Notes: generated by a model from the sequence alone, not told the origin. A stretch of DNA of 64,000 nt from Membranipora membranacea (GCA_914767715.1 OU612065.1:16556001-16620000), one strand, 5' to 3'. Positions 11,401-24,959 are shown, counted from the first letter of the stretch. Program-made: numbers and translations.

Positions 11401-12239
11401 TTTGGCAAGTTCAGTATGCGGTACCCAAGGGTTCATGGTACAAACAAGTGCAACCACCCGTTACTCTTCAGACTTCTTCCATGCACATATCACACACGCT
11501 CTCTTACTCTCATTCAGAGTTTATGGACACCGAAGACCTAAGTAATAAGGAAATATGACTTGGTAGCGGTGTACTGCTTACAAACTCCAGGAACCTATGC
11601 TTACCTACCCTCCAGGTGGTTACTCCAGGTGGTTACTCCAGGTGGTTACTCCAGGTGGTTACTTGCTCTTTTTGTTCACATCTGCCTGAACTTGAGAAGA
11701 GGAGTTGCTTCCCATGACTGATCACATTTTCAGTAAGCAGATCATGGCACAAATTCATCATAAGATTACTGGAAGATTACCTTGTTCAAAATCGAGTTGT
11801 CAATATTGCTGAGACATTTTGGTACTTACTATCAGTGACCCCACCCCTCACTGCTGACTCTGGTAAAATTATTATTTACTAAAGTGTAATTGACTTCTCA
11901 ATGCACATGAAAATGGAACAGTTCACCGTCGTAGTGATGCAAGCAGGGAGCGTGTCTGGGAGCGTACATCGGGCGTCAGAATTCCTAATCAGGTTAAGGC
12001 AATGGGATAGAGAAAATGATTTTGAATCCACTTGTTTTGAAGCAGAGTTTATAAACTTTTTAATCAGTCAGAAGCTACAGCTTAATTTGGATTTAGAAGC
12101 CATTTATATAAAAGTAACCACAACATGTATCACAGTATCATTGCTACATATATATGTAGAGGCACAGGGTCAGTATAAATTGACTTGGTGACATAGGCTG
12201 GTAGAAAGTTGCTAAGCTATTAAATGTGGGCAGCTAAAC
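8431..12239. other. intergenic A-B, part 1
   Basis: No recognisable gene. It holds a 161-codon minus-strand open frame (8763-9248) without a recognised domain and a four-unit 13-bp tandem repeat (11611-11662). The rest is AT-rich sequence with no structure I could support. Confidence 0.5.
11611..11662 (+). repeat. 13-bp tandem repeat, 4 units
   Basis: The unit tccaggtggttac is repeated four times without change, indicating a young minisatellite. Confidence 0.92.
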
Positions 12240-13035
12240 CATGATGATGTTGCGTCATTTGATCTATGAGATGAGGCAGGGAAGTTTGGTTATACTGGAG
12301 TGGCTGGGGGAGTCAGATGGATCGCAAGACAGCAAGACATTAATCTACACATAAAATTCGTTCAAAGTGGAAGAGTTCCACACAAGTAATGGTTTCACAT
12401 ACTATGATTTTTTTACGATATAACAATGTGAAGATGTGGGATGATTCGAAGTCCCCTAAAAATATCATCCACAACTGCTTTCAACAATATAGCTCATATA
12501 TCATTATCATGGTTTACCATCAAAGGTTGATGGTTTTTGTCCATTTGGCATTTCCTCTGTGCACAATGCTTTATCAAAAGACCACTCATTTGAACACTTA
12601 AAAAAGCTTCTTGCTCGGCCAAAATAATAGTCTTTCTGGGTGTTATACGAAAATCACAAAACAAGGTGCTACCTTTGATGGTCTCTGCATGGTGATAATG
12701 GCAATTAGGTATATGAGTTACATTGTTGAAAGAGGGTGTACTGAGTGAGTGAACAACTTAAAGAATATTTTAGAGATGAATTTATAAAAAAACAGAGTTC
12801 CTGCTCCAACACGTATAACCTGTTCTGAGAACTTGCTCATAATTTAATGTAAAATGTCACTTTCCACTCTTTATATATTCTCCTAAACCATAACATATGA
12901 TTATCTTAACTTCTAAGAAGAAACTTCACCTCCTTTTAATTTCTCGCTATCGCTTTGACCCAGCCGTTCACGATGACCAAAACAGCCTGCTCTGCCTCAT
13001 TTCTTCGAAAAATGACAACATCACCATGATTTATG
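12240..13035. mobile_element. diverged foldback element related to family II
   Basis: Outer arms pair (12246-12280 with 12990-13030), as do inner blocks (12480-12530 with 12675-12731). The outer motif with gatgatgttgcgtcatt and a downstream gatgaggcag resembles the outer arm of the full copy near 16050-16085. Pairing is much weaker than in that copy, so this is an older insertion. Confidence 0.5.
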
Positions 13036-15984
13036 TACAATTTGTAGCGTGACAAATATACAGAAAGTTAATAATTGCTAACCCCCACCAATTCCACACA
13101 GAATCAGCAATTCTACAAAACCTTTAGATGAGGAAGTGAGGGTTTCGCTTTTCAATTGGGTTGTGTTGTGTGTCAAATGAGATGATTAGGCCTTTTTTCA
13201 CCTGACTACTAATATCATGGCTCTGATTGGCCAAGCAAACTGGCCACGTTTTACTTACATATGCATTTAATTTGAAACGGAGTGGAAATTCACTGTTTAG
13301 TTTGCCCCAATTTATAATAAACCTCTTATTTTTTTTTGTTGAGTGACCTTATCGGTTAAGGATTTTGACCTTGTGAAGGGCAAGCTTAGATTTCATGGTC
13401 ACTACTTAATGTTGCTTGCATTTACTTGTTATCATAACAGAAGATGGCCTAGCCTAAGAACCTGTATACCTTCACTCGGAATCAGGCGAGCTCCCAAACA
13501 AATGATAGGGCATGGGCGGAAACATAATCATACTGACTAACTTGAGCCTTCAAATATTTGTTTTTCAGATGGTGACCTTCTGTTTTCTGGACCTTGGATC
13601 TAGGTCACCAATCATCCAAAGACACAATTGACATTCAAATCCATATTATCCAATTTAATTGAAATGATCAATATTTATGTCTTGTCAAATCAGCCTTGCT
13701 TTGAATAGACTGGAATGCAGATAACTACTGAAGATTTGTGGGACCTCCAGCCTGCTGTTTTGCTCGCATCAAGTTGGTCAAAATTAAACGCCATTCTATT
13801 GGAATGTGAACAAATTGAAACACATGAGTATATCCAGACTGTGACTGGAATATCGAACCGTCATGACAATGGTGGTTCTTAGTAACTATAGTTTGTTAAA
13901 CGGAATAGCCAAATACAGATACCTGTCTTGGTTGCGGTGTTAACTCTGTTGCCCCTTATTGTGCTGCTCTGTGAAAATGACGATTTAATGTCAGTTGCTT
14001 ACTGACACGATTAATTGAAAGATGGGCTGGTAGACAACCCTGTGATCTTGAAGCACAGCTCTGAAAACGATGAAGGTGAAGGGGGAAACATTATGATTTC
14101 AGTAAGAGCTATTCTAGTCATAAATATTGGCTGACAAACCACAAAGGGGTATAATTGTCCTGGTGCAATCAATGACTATGACTATGACTATGACTATGGG
14201 TATTTATAATCTTTGGTGCAATGACGAAAACAACTTGCTTAATGTCTTATTTACCTAATTTGAATTGACCAGAATTGTTCATAAGATACAACATGAAAGA
14301 GATGCTACACCGTCCTGGGAAAAATAAATCAATGGGCTGGCAGATATGATGCTTTTATGTGCATTTATTGCTATAAAAATTGTTGGCTCTGTCGAGATAC
14401 CAGTTCTGGAGAGGAGCCAACCGACTGCATTATGACACCTATGAGATCTGGGTACGAGTCCTAAGGACTTATTCTTCTCCAGAATAAACATGGAATATAT
14501 ATACACAGTTTGACTGGTATGCGCTCATATTAAACCATTTATTTATTGATAAATGGATAGTGATTAGTGAAGCATAGGAATCCTAATACTGACAGATGTA
14601 TAGTTGTAACAGGATCTAGAGTTCTCAATCTGTTAAAACAGCTGGTTGCAATATTAAAAAGGTAACATAGGAGATCAGCGTGAAAAATCATCAGGTGTGC
14701 GATGTGGTTGGTAATCAAAATGAAGGGTTTTTGAGTGGTGTGTTTAGCCTTCTTGCCCTGCAAAGCTGTGTGCAAAAAAATAATCGTTTAAGAAAAACTA
14801 GTGACAGTGCATTGTGTTCAGGCCCAGAGAAATCTCTAGGTATATAATACTTTTAGGGTTCTATGTCGGGTTTCTCAGAAGAGCAAATTTGTTCTCTTAT
14901 GACAGCGTGAGGATAAAGCCTTGGCTTGCTGTGTGTGTCCTTATATGGTTGGATAGACTGTGTATGCTGTACCATGTCATAACCATTGAAACTTTTTGCA
15001 AGGCATTCTCTTCTCACTTCGCATGTTAGATACCCCCGTCTTAATATATTCCACAAAAATATCAACAAAATATGGTATCAGCTTTGGTGGTGGTCATGTT
15101 TGAAGCAGCAGTGGTAAAAGAAGTGAGTATGATGATCCGAATACGATCTAACTTCCCTTACTCTAGTTAGGCACATTAGTCTCCACATGGTATGCAATAT
15201 ACCAGAAATCTAAATTTAATCAGTCTGTTGTAATGGGACCAATTGAAGTCTATAAGTTGGATCTTATGGTCACTGAGTAAGCCATAGAATGAGGAGGATA
15301 TTTTTGTATGGTGACATGTAATTAACGAAATGAATCAATTAATAACTAATGAAAGCTTAAAAAAGACTATTGAATTGGCACTTTTTAAACTAATGCCTTC
15401 ATCTTGATGACTGAAATTCATTTAACCTACATCTACCATTACTCTTACTTAATACAAACTGGTAAGGGTTGGCATCCCTTGAAGAAGTGTGGAGTGGGCT
15501 GCAGTTCACATCTAGAGAGGTGAAATACCACTAAACTATAATCAAATCTAAACACATGGTGATTTGTTAACCAAAACTGTATGGGTTCTACGCCCCCTGT
15601 TATTTTATAACACAACTTATGTTTTCATTGCCGATAAAATCTGAACTGTATATTTTTATAGTTTAACACATAAAATACCATATTGCATCTCATAACAACC
15701 GTATTGTGTTACATATTTTGGGAGAGTAAAAAGGTTTGTGTTTGTTCTGTATGGATTTCAAGAAATCCTTGGTATGGCATGGATGGTGCAATTGTGCCTC
15801 ACAAAAAAAGATTGTATTATCTCACACAAACAGAGTTGCCTAGGCATTTCCAAACAGTGTCACAGGTTTTTTTGAAAGTGTGAAAACTCTAATGCTGCAG
15901 TTAATTGTACAACAATATCAGTCCGGTACCCGCTGACACGACCCACTTACCTCTTTCTTTTACCTTGTTTTTATGTCATGATAT
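13036..15984. other. intergenic A-B, part 2
   Basis: No gene recognised. It has a short gactat tandem (about 14171-14196) and members of the locally amplified repeat at 14550-14730 and 15255-15415 that recur at 18.4-19.4 and 20.1-20.9 kb. Confidence 0.5.
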
Positions 15985-17325
15985 TTAAGGTAATGTCAAA
16001 GACCAATCCGAATATCAACATATCATATACCTGAACAAAAAACTTGATTCGATGACGTTGTGTCATTTTAGGGAGGAAATGAGGCAAAAACCGCTGTTTT
16101 TGTCAATGCAGATGGAGGAGTCAAATTAGTTGCAAAAAAATGCAAAAACATGTGGAATGTATACTTAGAGATTGCGTTCATCATAAAATTTGATTTTCTC
16201 TGATATATGACTAGTCTGAATTGACTATAACGCATTTTTTATGTGAAGCCGTGAAAATATGTGAAATTTCAATCATTAATTCACAACTACAGATCATAGG
16301 CTCGAATCAAAATTAATTATCATTTTCTCTTAGAGTACTCTTCAAATGTCACACACATTGACTTTCAAAAAATTAGCTTGCATATTGCAATGACAGAAGA
16401 CTCTCGAATACGCTAATATTTTCGCCGCCTTTGCATAACGCCAAACATGCTGTCCAAATAACCAATATTGTGGCCAAACAAAGTTGTTTTAAAGTTCTCA
16501 CATACGAAGCCGCTTTCATTAACCATGGTGCACACAAGAAATGCCAACATAATTTTTCATTGCATCTTCATTTTTCTTGAATTTAACGCAAAAGAATGCC
16601 AAAAAACACCTCAATAGTCCCTACAAAGACCTCAAAAATCCCTAAAAATAGCTGTTATTTGGCATTCTTTTGCGTTAAATTCAAGAAAAATGAAGATGCA
16701 ATGAAAAATTATGTTGGCATTTCCTGTGTGCACCATGGATAATGAAAGCGGCTTCGTATGTGAGAACTTTCAAAAAAACTTTGTTTGGCCACAATAATGG
16801 TTATTTGGACAGCATGTTTGGTGTTTTGCAAAGGTGGCGAAAATATTAGCCGTATTCAAGAGTCTACCTGTCATTGCAATATGCAAGCTAATTTTTTGAA
16901 AGTCAATGTGTATGACATTTGAAGAGTACTCTAAGAGAAAATCATAATTGATTTTGATTCGAGCCTATGATCTGTTGTGAATTAATGATTGAAATTTCAC
17001 ATATTTTCACGGCTTCACAAAAAAAATGCTTTGTATGGCGTGACGTAAAAAGTCAATTTAGACTAGTCATATATCAAAGAAAATCAAATTTTACGATGAA
17101 CGCAATCTCTAAGTATACATTCCACCTGATTTGAAATTTCTTGCTATTAATTTGACTGCTCAATCTGCATTGACAAAAAGACCATTTTCTGCCTCATTTC
17201 CTCCCTAAAATGACACAACGTCATCGAATTAAGTTTTTGTTCAGGTATTCATTTTCAGTAGCTCGGCAGCTTTCCAACGGTATATGATATGTTGATATTC
17301 GGATCGGTCTTTGACATTACCTTAA
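15985..17325. mobile_element. foldback element, family II, full copy
   Basis: Two long inverted arms, about 15985-16604 and 16657-17325, pair almost throughout around a loop of about 50 bp. Outer ends read ttaaggtaatgtcaaag (15985 on) and its complement (to 17325). The right arm has an extra block of about 35 bp near 17245-17280. No open reading frame for a transposase is present. Arm similarity is high enough to suggest recent insertion or ongoing arm homogenisation. Confidence 0.78.
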
Positions 17326-17869
17326 CATGTTACAGGTTTCGAAAAAAGAACTAAAACATGAGGCCAAACGCAACAAACAGAGAGTTTGAAACTAGTGTTG
17401 TGAGAACCTGGCCCAACGGTTTGCAAGCCAGCAAAGGCCAAAATATCCACCAGGCTGCATGCTGCAACCTCTTATCAGATCCTTTTTCTGTATTCACCTT
17501 GATCAGTTTTAGTTGGTTTTATGTGTGGTCATAGCATGAAACTATTTTCACTGGGTAAATAGGATTTTTGTAAAATATAATGAGCCAGTAGTTGAAAAGG
17601 ATTGAAATGGGCATAATTCTAATAAACTCTTCGAACTGCGATTAATATTAGAACTTGAAGGTTGACAAACACTAATTCTCAGAGATTTCATTTAAGTTAT
17701 TGATATGGTAGATGATAATTACTGAGGTGTATGGCCCCAAAACTCAGCGTAACATCAACATAAATGAGGTGTGAGTAAATGAACGTATCGCGAACTTTCA
17801 AAACTGTATTTTGGTCCAAAATTGATAAAAATGAGATTTTATTCACAATATGATTCATATTAGGAAATT

Positions 17870-18430
17870 AAAGCTTCAGTGTTTGTCCAAAGTCACACCT
17901 AGAAATTGTGTGTGATCAACTGCATCTAGTTTTTCAATTTTTACTGGTGAAATTTGACTTTTTTCTTGCGGTTCCAAAATTGTCTTGCTGTTTTACAAGT
18001 CTGTTTGCTAAGCACCATTGCTCACATTTCCAAAGCTCACTGATCGAATTGGTGACATTAGCAATAAAATATAATTGAAGGCTGGCGAAACAGCAACAGC
18101 TCTAAAACAGATCCTTGTTTCACTCCCAACATGTTACTCCCCAGTGAAGGTTTTACTTTCTTCCAAATTTGCTGTTGCACAGTTCGTAATTTTTTGGCTG
18201 ACAACGAGGAACTATGATGAAAAAAACAAGAATCCGGGTACAAAGCACAGGTAAATCGATGGGACATTGCCCTCATAAAAATTTTTTCTGGCACTGAGTG
18301 CAAAACATTTCGAATGAGATGACTTTGGTTGCCAATAAAAGTATATCTATAAAGTTGAATCAAAGCAATGGCGAATGTGGTCCTGTTATGGGTATTTATT
18401 ACTATGAAAAAATAGGTTCCTGATCGCAAT
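17870..18430 (-). pseudogene. decayed LINE reverse transcriptase fragment
   Basis: The minus strand reads LGVKQGSVLELLLF near 18100-18140, the RT motif seen as VPQGSVLGPLLF in LINEs. Further on, after frameshifts, come WCLANRL and then KLDAVDHTQFLGVTLDK near 17880-17950, the post-palm FLGVTLD motif. Stops and frameshifts interrupt it. The aspartate motif itself is not preserved. Confidence 0.55.
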
Positions 18431-20910
18431 CTGTTGAAGTGACGGCCAAGTACCGGTTTACTTTCACATATTTATACATGTATCATATATATATATATAT
18501 ATATATACACACATTTGTGCAATAAAGTGTCATATATTATATATCCCACTATTGTACCCATAAAAACCCTGGACAATGAGTGATTCATATATGTATACAT
18601 ATATATATATATATATATAGTGGCTATCAGCGTGTAGGGCATATCTTTGCATTGGAGTTGTCCGACCAAGTCAGGCTATTTTATCTACCATTAATTACTA
18701 TTGGGTTAAGAATGCCCAACATGATTATTTAAGAGGATTTAAGACATGTTTTTTTTGTGGGTCATATAAAATGACTCCTTATTTTTGAGTGACACTTAGT
18801 TGGGGCCAAATACACACAGATGACACTCAAAAGCACAGATTTGAATCTATATATATATATATATATATATATAAGATATAAATTATCTATTTATTGGCAG
18901 ACACCATACGGTGGATTATATCACAAAAACTTGACGTGATTCTGTGCATACATAGGAATCCGGATTCTAAAAGATCTTCGATCGCCCAACTTCAAAGTCA
19001 CTGAAAAATATAACAGGATCCCAAGCTCTGAATTATAAATCATTTAAACAAGACGGATACAGTAAATATAAAATGGTAACATTAGGGATCAGCGCTGTCA
19101 AGGATATGTGACAAATGACAGGTTGTACGCAAAATGTGGGGTCCTAAAATAAACGATAAATTGTATTTGCATCATAATAATTGTTCTTAAAACCTAGAGA
19201 CTTGATTAATTTACTGTTGTTTGAATTAATGATCATCCCTGCTGATCAATGAGTTCAAACCGCAAACGCTCCTTTGCCTGTATGTCACAGCTCACAGTGA
19301 CATAAAATTAACTGAAAATTTGAAATAATAGACATTAAACTGGCTATTTTTATTTTAATGCCTTCATCCTGATGTATGGCATATGTCACGTCAACCTTTG
19401 TGTGCCATTTTTCATACTACTTTCTGTGGGTGGGTGTTGTAACTTTGCCTTTCAAGTTTGAAATGAGAGATTGAATCATATGAACAGTTTTGGTTTGACG
19501 GAAGGCCACATCCGCTTAGGATGCTTTTTTCTAATCATACAGACATTATTCCCCGCTGTGTCCATACCGATTGTCTTACCTTTACTTTCCATTAATTGAC
19601 TAACACTCACCAGATGTGTCCAGTTACCTCTATCCCGGAGTTATTGAGTTCTTCAGCCTGCTACAGATATGGGGAAGGAAAGCGTTCAAGAGCTGCATAT
19701 TCCATCAGCATATTCAATCACACAAAGCACCAGTGTCACATGACCATGTCCCACAGCAAAATAATGTGACTTTTATATAAGGCCTTTTGGGTTTACTTTT
19801 CGGCAATGGTAACTTGCTCATGATCTCATTGATGTTCCCATGATATAATTTTCTTTTATTTTTTTATGTTGAACATTGATGATCAGATCGTTAAAACATA
19901 CTCATCATAGAGAATAGTCTTCTAATTGAGATTATCAATAATTTTCTAAAATAGTTTCACTGCAAGTGTTCAGGTCCATGGCCTTGTAACGCCGTCACAG
20001 GTTTTGGTCTTCTTGGTTGCATAACCCGTGGCCGTGTGAATTTGTTCCCATTTGGCAATGTCCCCATTGGTATGCAAGCTCCCACCAAAACTATATGTCT
20101 CATTTGTCTGAAGAAATGAGATAAAAAAGAGCAATTGCCTTTCTTCGGTCACTGAACAAGCCATAGAATGAAGACGATATTTCACGGTGTCATATAATTA
20201 ACTGGAAGCCCACAAAACCATTTAATTGATCATACTTAAATGAATGCCTTCATCTTGATGAATGCATTTCACCGATGTGAAAATTATTTATTTATGTGAA
20301 AAACCAAGTTCCTTATCGCAGTCTGTTGAAGTTATAGCCAATTACAAGCATGAGAAAGAGGGAACATGGCGTTTGAGGAATAACATAATTATTGTAAACA
20401 GTCATAATGCTGACAGACAAGAAGGAAATATTCTTAAAATCCAAGGATCCTGGTACAATGATGAAAACAATATTCTTGACTCCTTTTTATCGGTCAAACG
20501 GTTCAAACGGTCAAAAAAGAGGGACAGGTAAACGGTGACGACCAAGTACCGGTTAGCTTTAACATATTTATAAATATACATCATTCTTATATTGGCAGAC
20601 AGCTGAACCTGAGAGGTTATACAGTGGGTAATATCACACAACCTGGACGTGATTTTGTGCATGCATGAATCCGGGTTCGAAAAGGTACTTTATTGTCCAA
20701 CTTGAAGGTTATTGAAAAATATATAATCGGATCTTGAGTTCTCAAAATTTACACATCTTCCACAAAGCAGGATGCGGTCTGTAAACTAGGTATCATAGGT
20801 GTTCAGCAGTGGCAAAGATATGTGTCAAATGACAGTCCTATGCTCCTTGAGATAATCAATCATTGGCTAACGGACTATGACAAACGAAACTAATGACGGA
20901 ATAAATAGTG

Positions 20911-21144
20911 TTTAGTTCTGGCGTCATTAACTTTATGAAGCCAGATCAGAACATAATTTATTATATTCCTAAGTGACCGTTCAATCTGTTTAATCTATAT
21001 TGAAATTCTCTTTTATTGCCTAGCCGTGGTTTAGTTCTGGCGTCATTAACTTTATGAAGCCAGATCAGAACATAATTTATTATATTCCTAAGTGACCGTT
21101 CAATCTGTTTAATCTATATTGAAATTCTCTTTTATTGCCTAGCC
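20911..21144 (+). repeat. exact 119-bp-period tandem duplication
   Basis: Positions 20911-21025 and 21030-21144 (115 bp) are identical. Each unit contains a short inverted repeat, gttctggc with gccagatcagaac. The lack of differences implies a recent duplication. Confidence 0.93.
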
Positions 21145-22389
21145 TTACCTCAGCAGCCACATTATTGGGATAAGGCGACGGCATAGTCCAGCGCATAAAT
21201 GTTACTGCCAAAATAGATCGTGACCAGCGCAATCATAATCTCTATCTTTTGCCAAATTGTTTTGACTAATGAGTATATTTAGAGGTACCTGAAATATTTT
21301 ATGCCTGGTACAAACAAATATATAAATTGACAAGGTGAAAATGGAGAATGCAATCGTTGAAGTAAATTTCACAGCTGAAAACCTTGGTGTTGTTTAGTTC
21401 CGGCAAGTGTGGTTTTCATGTGATCACATTTTCATACCAAACAAATCTATCATGAGTTTTTTATTTACGAGGAATTTAATATATCAGTTGCTCTATGTGT
21501 CAGTTATGATTTGGTTGCAACCACAATTGAGAAAGCATCTTAAATCAAAGTATAAGATTTACCGACAAAGTCTCAAAGGAATTCCTTCCTTAAATTTTCA
21601 TGATTTTTGAGCAGGGAAGAAAACCTGCAGCCAACATCTATGTCTTTCGTTTTAGACGTTAAAACAATGAACGTTGTCAACGCCAGCCATGCCTTTACCA
21701 ACTTTTGATTGGGTCATCGCTAAAGAATATCAGTACCGTTTTTTATTTTTTATTAGCATCTTTATCATTTTTCAAGACGTAAAAGGCATTACTGTGTATG
21801 GGAATGAACAACGGATAACAGCATTTCTTCATAATAGGTCACAAGTTCATTAACTGGAATGCCCTAATATGTATCTTGGGAGAAGTTGTGACAAGCGCCG
21901 TACAAATGGCCAACATGAAAAAAGTATGTCTATGGAGATAACCTTCAAAACATCTAAAAGCTGAATCATTAAGGTGACAATTGGATTTTCTCCAAAATCT
22001 TTTTTTTTTCTTTTTAACTTGCATCAACCGCATTGCTATTTCATACAACTAGCCTTCTTTGCAGTTGCTTTCCCTTTGATTCAGATAGGACAACTATAAT
22101 ATACATGTTTAGCAATTCGTATTTTATTGAATAGCCTAAAAAAAGATTACATATATCCTTCCAGTAGGTAAATCATTATTATGATTAAAAAGAGCGTTAA
22201 TGAAGAGATGGTAAGATTAGAGATAATGAGACTATAATTACATCCATGCTCCTGCCATCTAACAGTTGTGATATATGCTGTAGGACAACATTTTATACAT
22301 GTTTACTTTGATTTAACTAGACGAGAAAAGGCTGGGATAAAATTTTAGCTCGATAACAGAGAGCTGTTTTTTTCTATGCACTAGGTCTT

Positions 22390-22698
22390 AATTGACTGCC
22401 CTATTTAATGGGCCCTTAAGCGCAGGTGGCTTGTGTGGGGTAGTACCCTATTCCCTTACCTTCCGTTGCTGGCTACTCTATTTCGAAAAGGCAGAGGGGG
22501 ATCTTAAAACTGCGTGCAAGCACACAGTAGACCTCCTGTATTAATGGTCCTGACCTGATTAGACCCGGCCAGAATGAATGGCTTGCCAGTGCCAAATCAG
22601 AAATGACAGCTAGCGCAGGGAATCGAACCTGGATCATAAGATCACAAGTCTTTACCCTTAACCCTCAGACCACTACTGTTTGAGCTAACTCTGTCAAT
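22390..22698 (-). mobile_element. tRNA-derived SINE (family 2)
   Basis: On the minus strand the 5' part has a tRNA-like A box (ttagctcaaacagtagtgg, with insertion) and a perfect B box GGTTCGATTCC (about 22622-22632). A body of about 220 bp follows. Partial pairing of gacag with ctgtc at the acceptor position remains. Not a functional tRNA. Confidence 0.55.
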
Positions 22699-24225
22699 GT
22701 ATCATGTAAAGAACATTTTGGTTTCATTGTTTGTAGATTGAAATGACGGCTCCCTTTTGAAATCATCCTGAGGATCAGCTCCCATTATATTAGGCTTGAG
22801 ACTTTGATCATTCGTAGCTGCTGATGACAAAATTACTCCCCAGCTTTTTTGTTGCTGAATTTTCTTGATAGTCTTGTCATCAAGTGGTTGCTACAGTATA
22901 TCCTGAGTTTTTGTTAGTGATCCAGTGTATTTCTTGTGTTTGGAGGAGTTTATGGAATAGGGTAAGATCAAATTTCAGAACATTGTCTTCTAGAATGGAG
23001 TACCTCCAAATATGCATACGCAAGCTGTTTGAGGACCTTCCTTCAAGTAAAACACCAGCTTATGGTTGCACACATGCATGGTGTTCATCTGATGTCTGTA
23101 TTGGGCTGTATAATGGAATGATTCTGCTGTCAGCACGTCACATGCCAACGAGGCAGCAATTTTTCTTCCGATCGATTATCAGTCATCTTCTTGGAGTCAC
23201 CTGGTAGACCGGCAAACAACTTTATTCTCATATGTAAATGCTGGCGTGTCAGTGGCTAACATCCGAGTGAGACGGACTTGACTGATTAAGTGCTTTGTTA
23301 AAGCAAGCATCCTTCCTGAATCCCAAACTATTATAGAATGACCGGAGATTAAATAAGTGTCTTGAAATAGCCGTATTTTTTTATGAACAGCCCAGCACAG
23401 TTTAATCAAAGTTATAGATCATACCTGATAATCAGTTAATACGTTGGTAGATTGCAGATCTTCATATATTCGCTCTTGAATATTTGACCTCTGTTCGCAA
23501 ATGTCTTGTTTTCAGTAGCTCTTGAAGTTAATTCTTCATCGTACCTTCACAACTCCATTATATCCTCCCGATAATCCATATGCAGTTATGTGCTATAACT
23601 ATGTATCAAAAATCGGCCGGACCTAGCATCTATATGCTATGATGTGGAAAAGCTACTAAGAAGGAGAGCAGAGAATTGTTTTCAGTTGAGGTTCCATATC
23701 AATGTCTATGCCCTTCCTATCAAACAGATGTAATAATTATTGAAGCGCCACATTTTGTGACAGATAAGCGGCGCCGAGCCTTGTGCGTGGTTTACGTCTG
23801 AGCTGCAAGTAAATGTTTCAGTTTAAAGCATTTGGATTTTATTGCTTTTTATGCGGCAAGCGATGGCAAAAAAAATATCCTTCGGAGATTCTTTTTGCCT
23901 GTCATGAAACTGCACCTTTATTATGATTAGTAGGTAAAAAAGGAACCATCCCTTATGAAATGTCCAACCTTAAGTGCCAAAAAACAAAACAGAAAAAAAA
24001 CTAAATCAAATATCTAAATAAGTCAGCGTGATTATATCAAACGAGCTTTGTTAGGTAAATTGAAATGAGTTGCCGAAAAATATCCATGTCTCGCGCAAAA
24101 TTTGAGGTAAAGAATTAAACTAGCTTAGGAAGATCTTAAAGTTGTTATAATTGAGACATTTCTTTCTTCAGTGCAAAAAAAAGATGAAAGGAATAAATTA
24201 TTCACATTAGTTGTGACGTGTAACG
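22699..24225. other. intergenic A-B, part 4
   Basis: A 107-codon plus-strand open frame (22884-23207) and a 70-codon minus frame are present without recognised domains. I see nothing else I can support. Confidence 0.4.
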
Positions 24226-24334
24226 CCCTCTTATATACCAAGCCATATATGATCAATAAAACATCTTCACTTGAGAACTATAGATCACAGGTGGAGACGC
24301 TTTATTGATCATATATGCTTGGTATATAAGAGGG
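24226..24334. repeat. hairpin with 34-35-bp arms
   Basis: Arms 24226-24260 and 24301-24334 are reverse complements apart from one extra base, around a 40-nt loop. This is a small foldback structure. Confidence 0.88.
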
Positions 24335-24959
24335 TCAAGGTCACAGGTTACATAGCTAGACTTATGAGTATTACAGATAGAGGGAAACCATCCACTTCCA
24401 GAATAGAGATAGAGGAGAAACAATCTGCAGATGGTTCTTACTTAGTCAGGATTAAAATAGAGAAAAAAACACTAACAGAACACTGTTTAAAATGGTCACT
24501 TAGCAAAATAATTTTCAGAAATTAAATTCAATTGAGGAATTTATAGTTTTTTGGGATTATTTTGTTGACCTTCTAAACCTTCTGTGTGGTTAAAAGCACA
24601 TGGAAGATGGCACTTGTACGGTTGTGACAAGTTCAGACCAGAACTAAGAGAGACAATTAGCATACCCCTGGAATCACTTTAGGGTGGCGGAGTGCCTGAC
24701 AAGATTCAATTCCATGTGTCATGACAAACATTCTCCTGTTGATTATGTGTGAATTATATTGGAGAGGTATTTGTCATCAGCAAAGACCTAAGCCAGCATC
24801 AGACTTCCTGTTGACCACTTATTAACTGAGAGCGGGTTCTAACCAGGACTGGTAATCAGGCCAGCAGGGAACGCTGCCGCTTGTGGGGAATGGTGTGACA
24901 TATCTATATTATAGATTTAGGAACTGGAGAACTATATTGAGCTGCAACCTGAGAGATTA

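Larger units (their letters stand above)
17326..22389. repeat. intergenic A-B, part 3: locally amplified degenerate repeats
   Basis: Besides the LINE fragment, diverged copies of one sequence recur. A block containing atgccttcatcttgatga occurs at 15393, 19357 (one change) and 20239. A block containing accaagtaccggtt occurs at 18448 and 20547. A block beginning ttggcagaca and running through acgtgattctgtgcat occurs at 18894 and 20593. The order implies at least one tandem duplication with a period of about 2 kb. TA-rich microsatellites lie at 18485-18507, 18599-18619 and 18847-18873. Confidence 0.5.

Noticed and set aside
13223-13235. Another ctgattggcc (CCAAT) sequence as a further gene A promoter
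   Set aside because: No TATA box at the right distance and no first exon with ATG and phase-0 donor downstream.
22884-23207. 107-codon plus-strand frame
   Set aside because: No recognisable domain, promoter or splice context.
24271-24525. 84-codon plus-strand frame
   Set aside because: It starts inside the loop of the hairpin at 24226-24334 and runs through one arm. No known domain.
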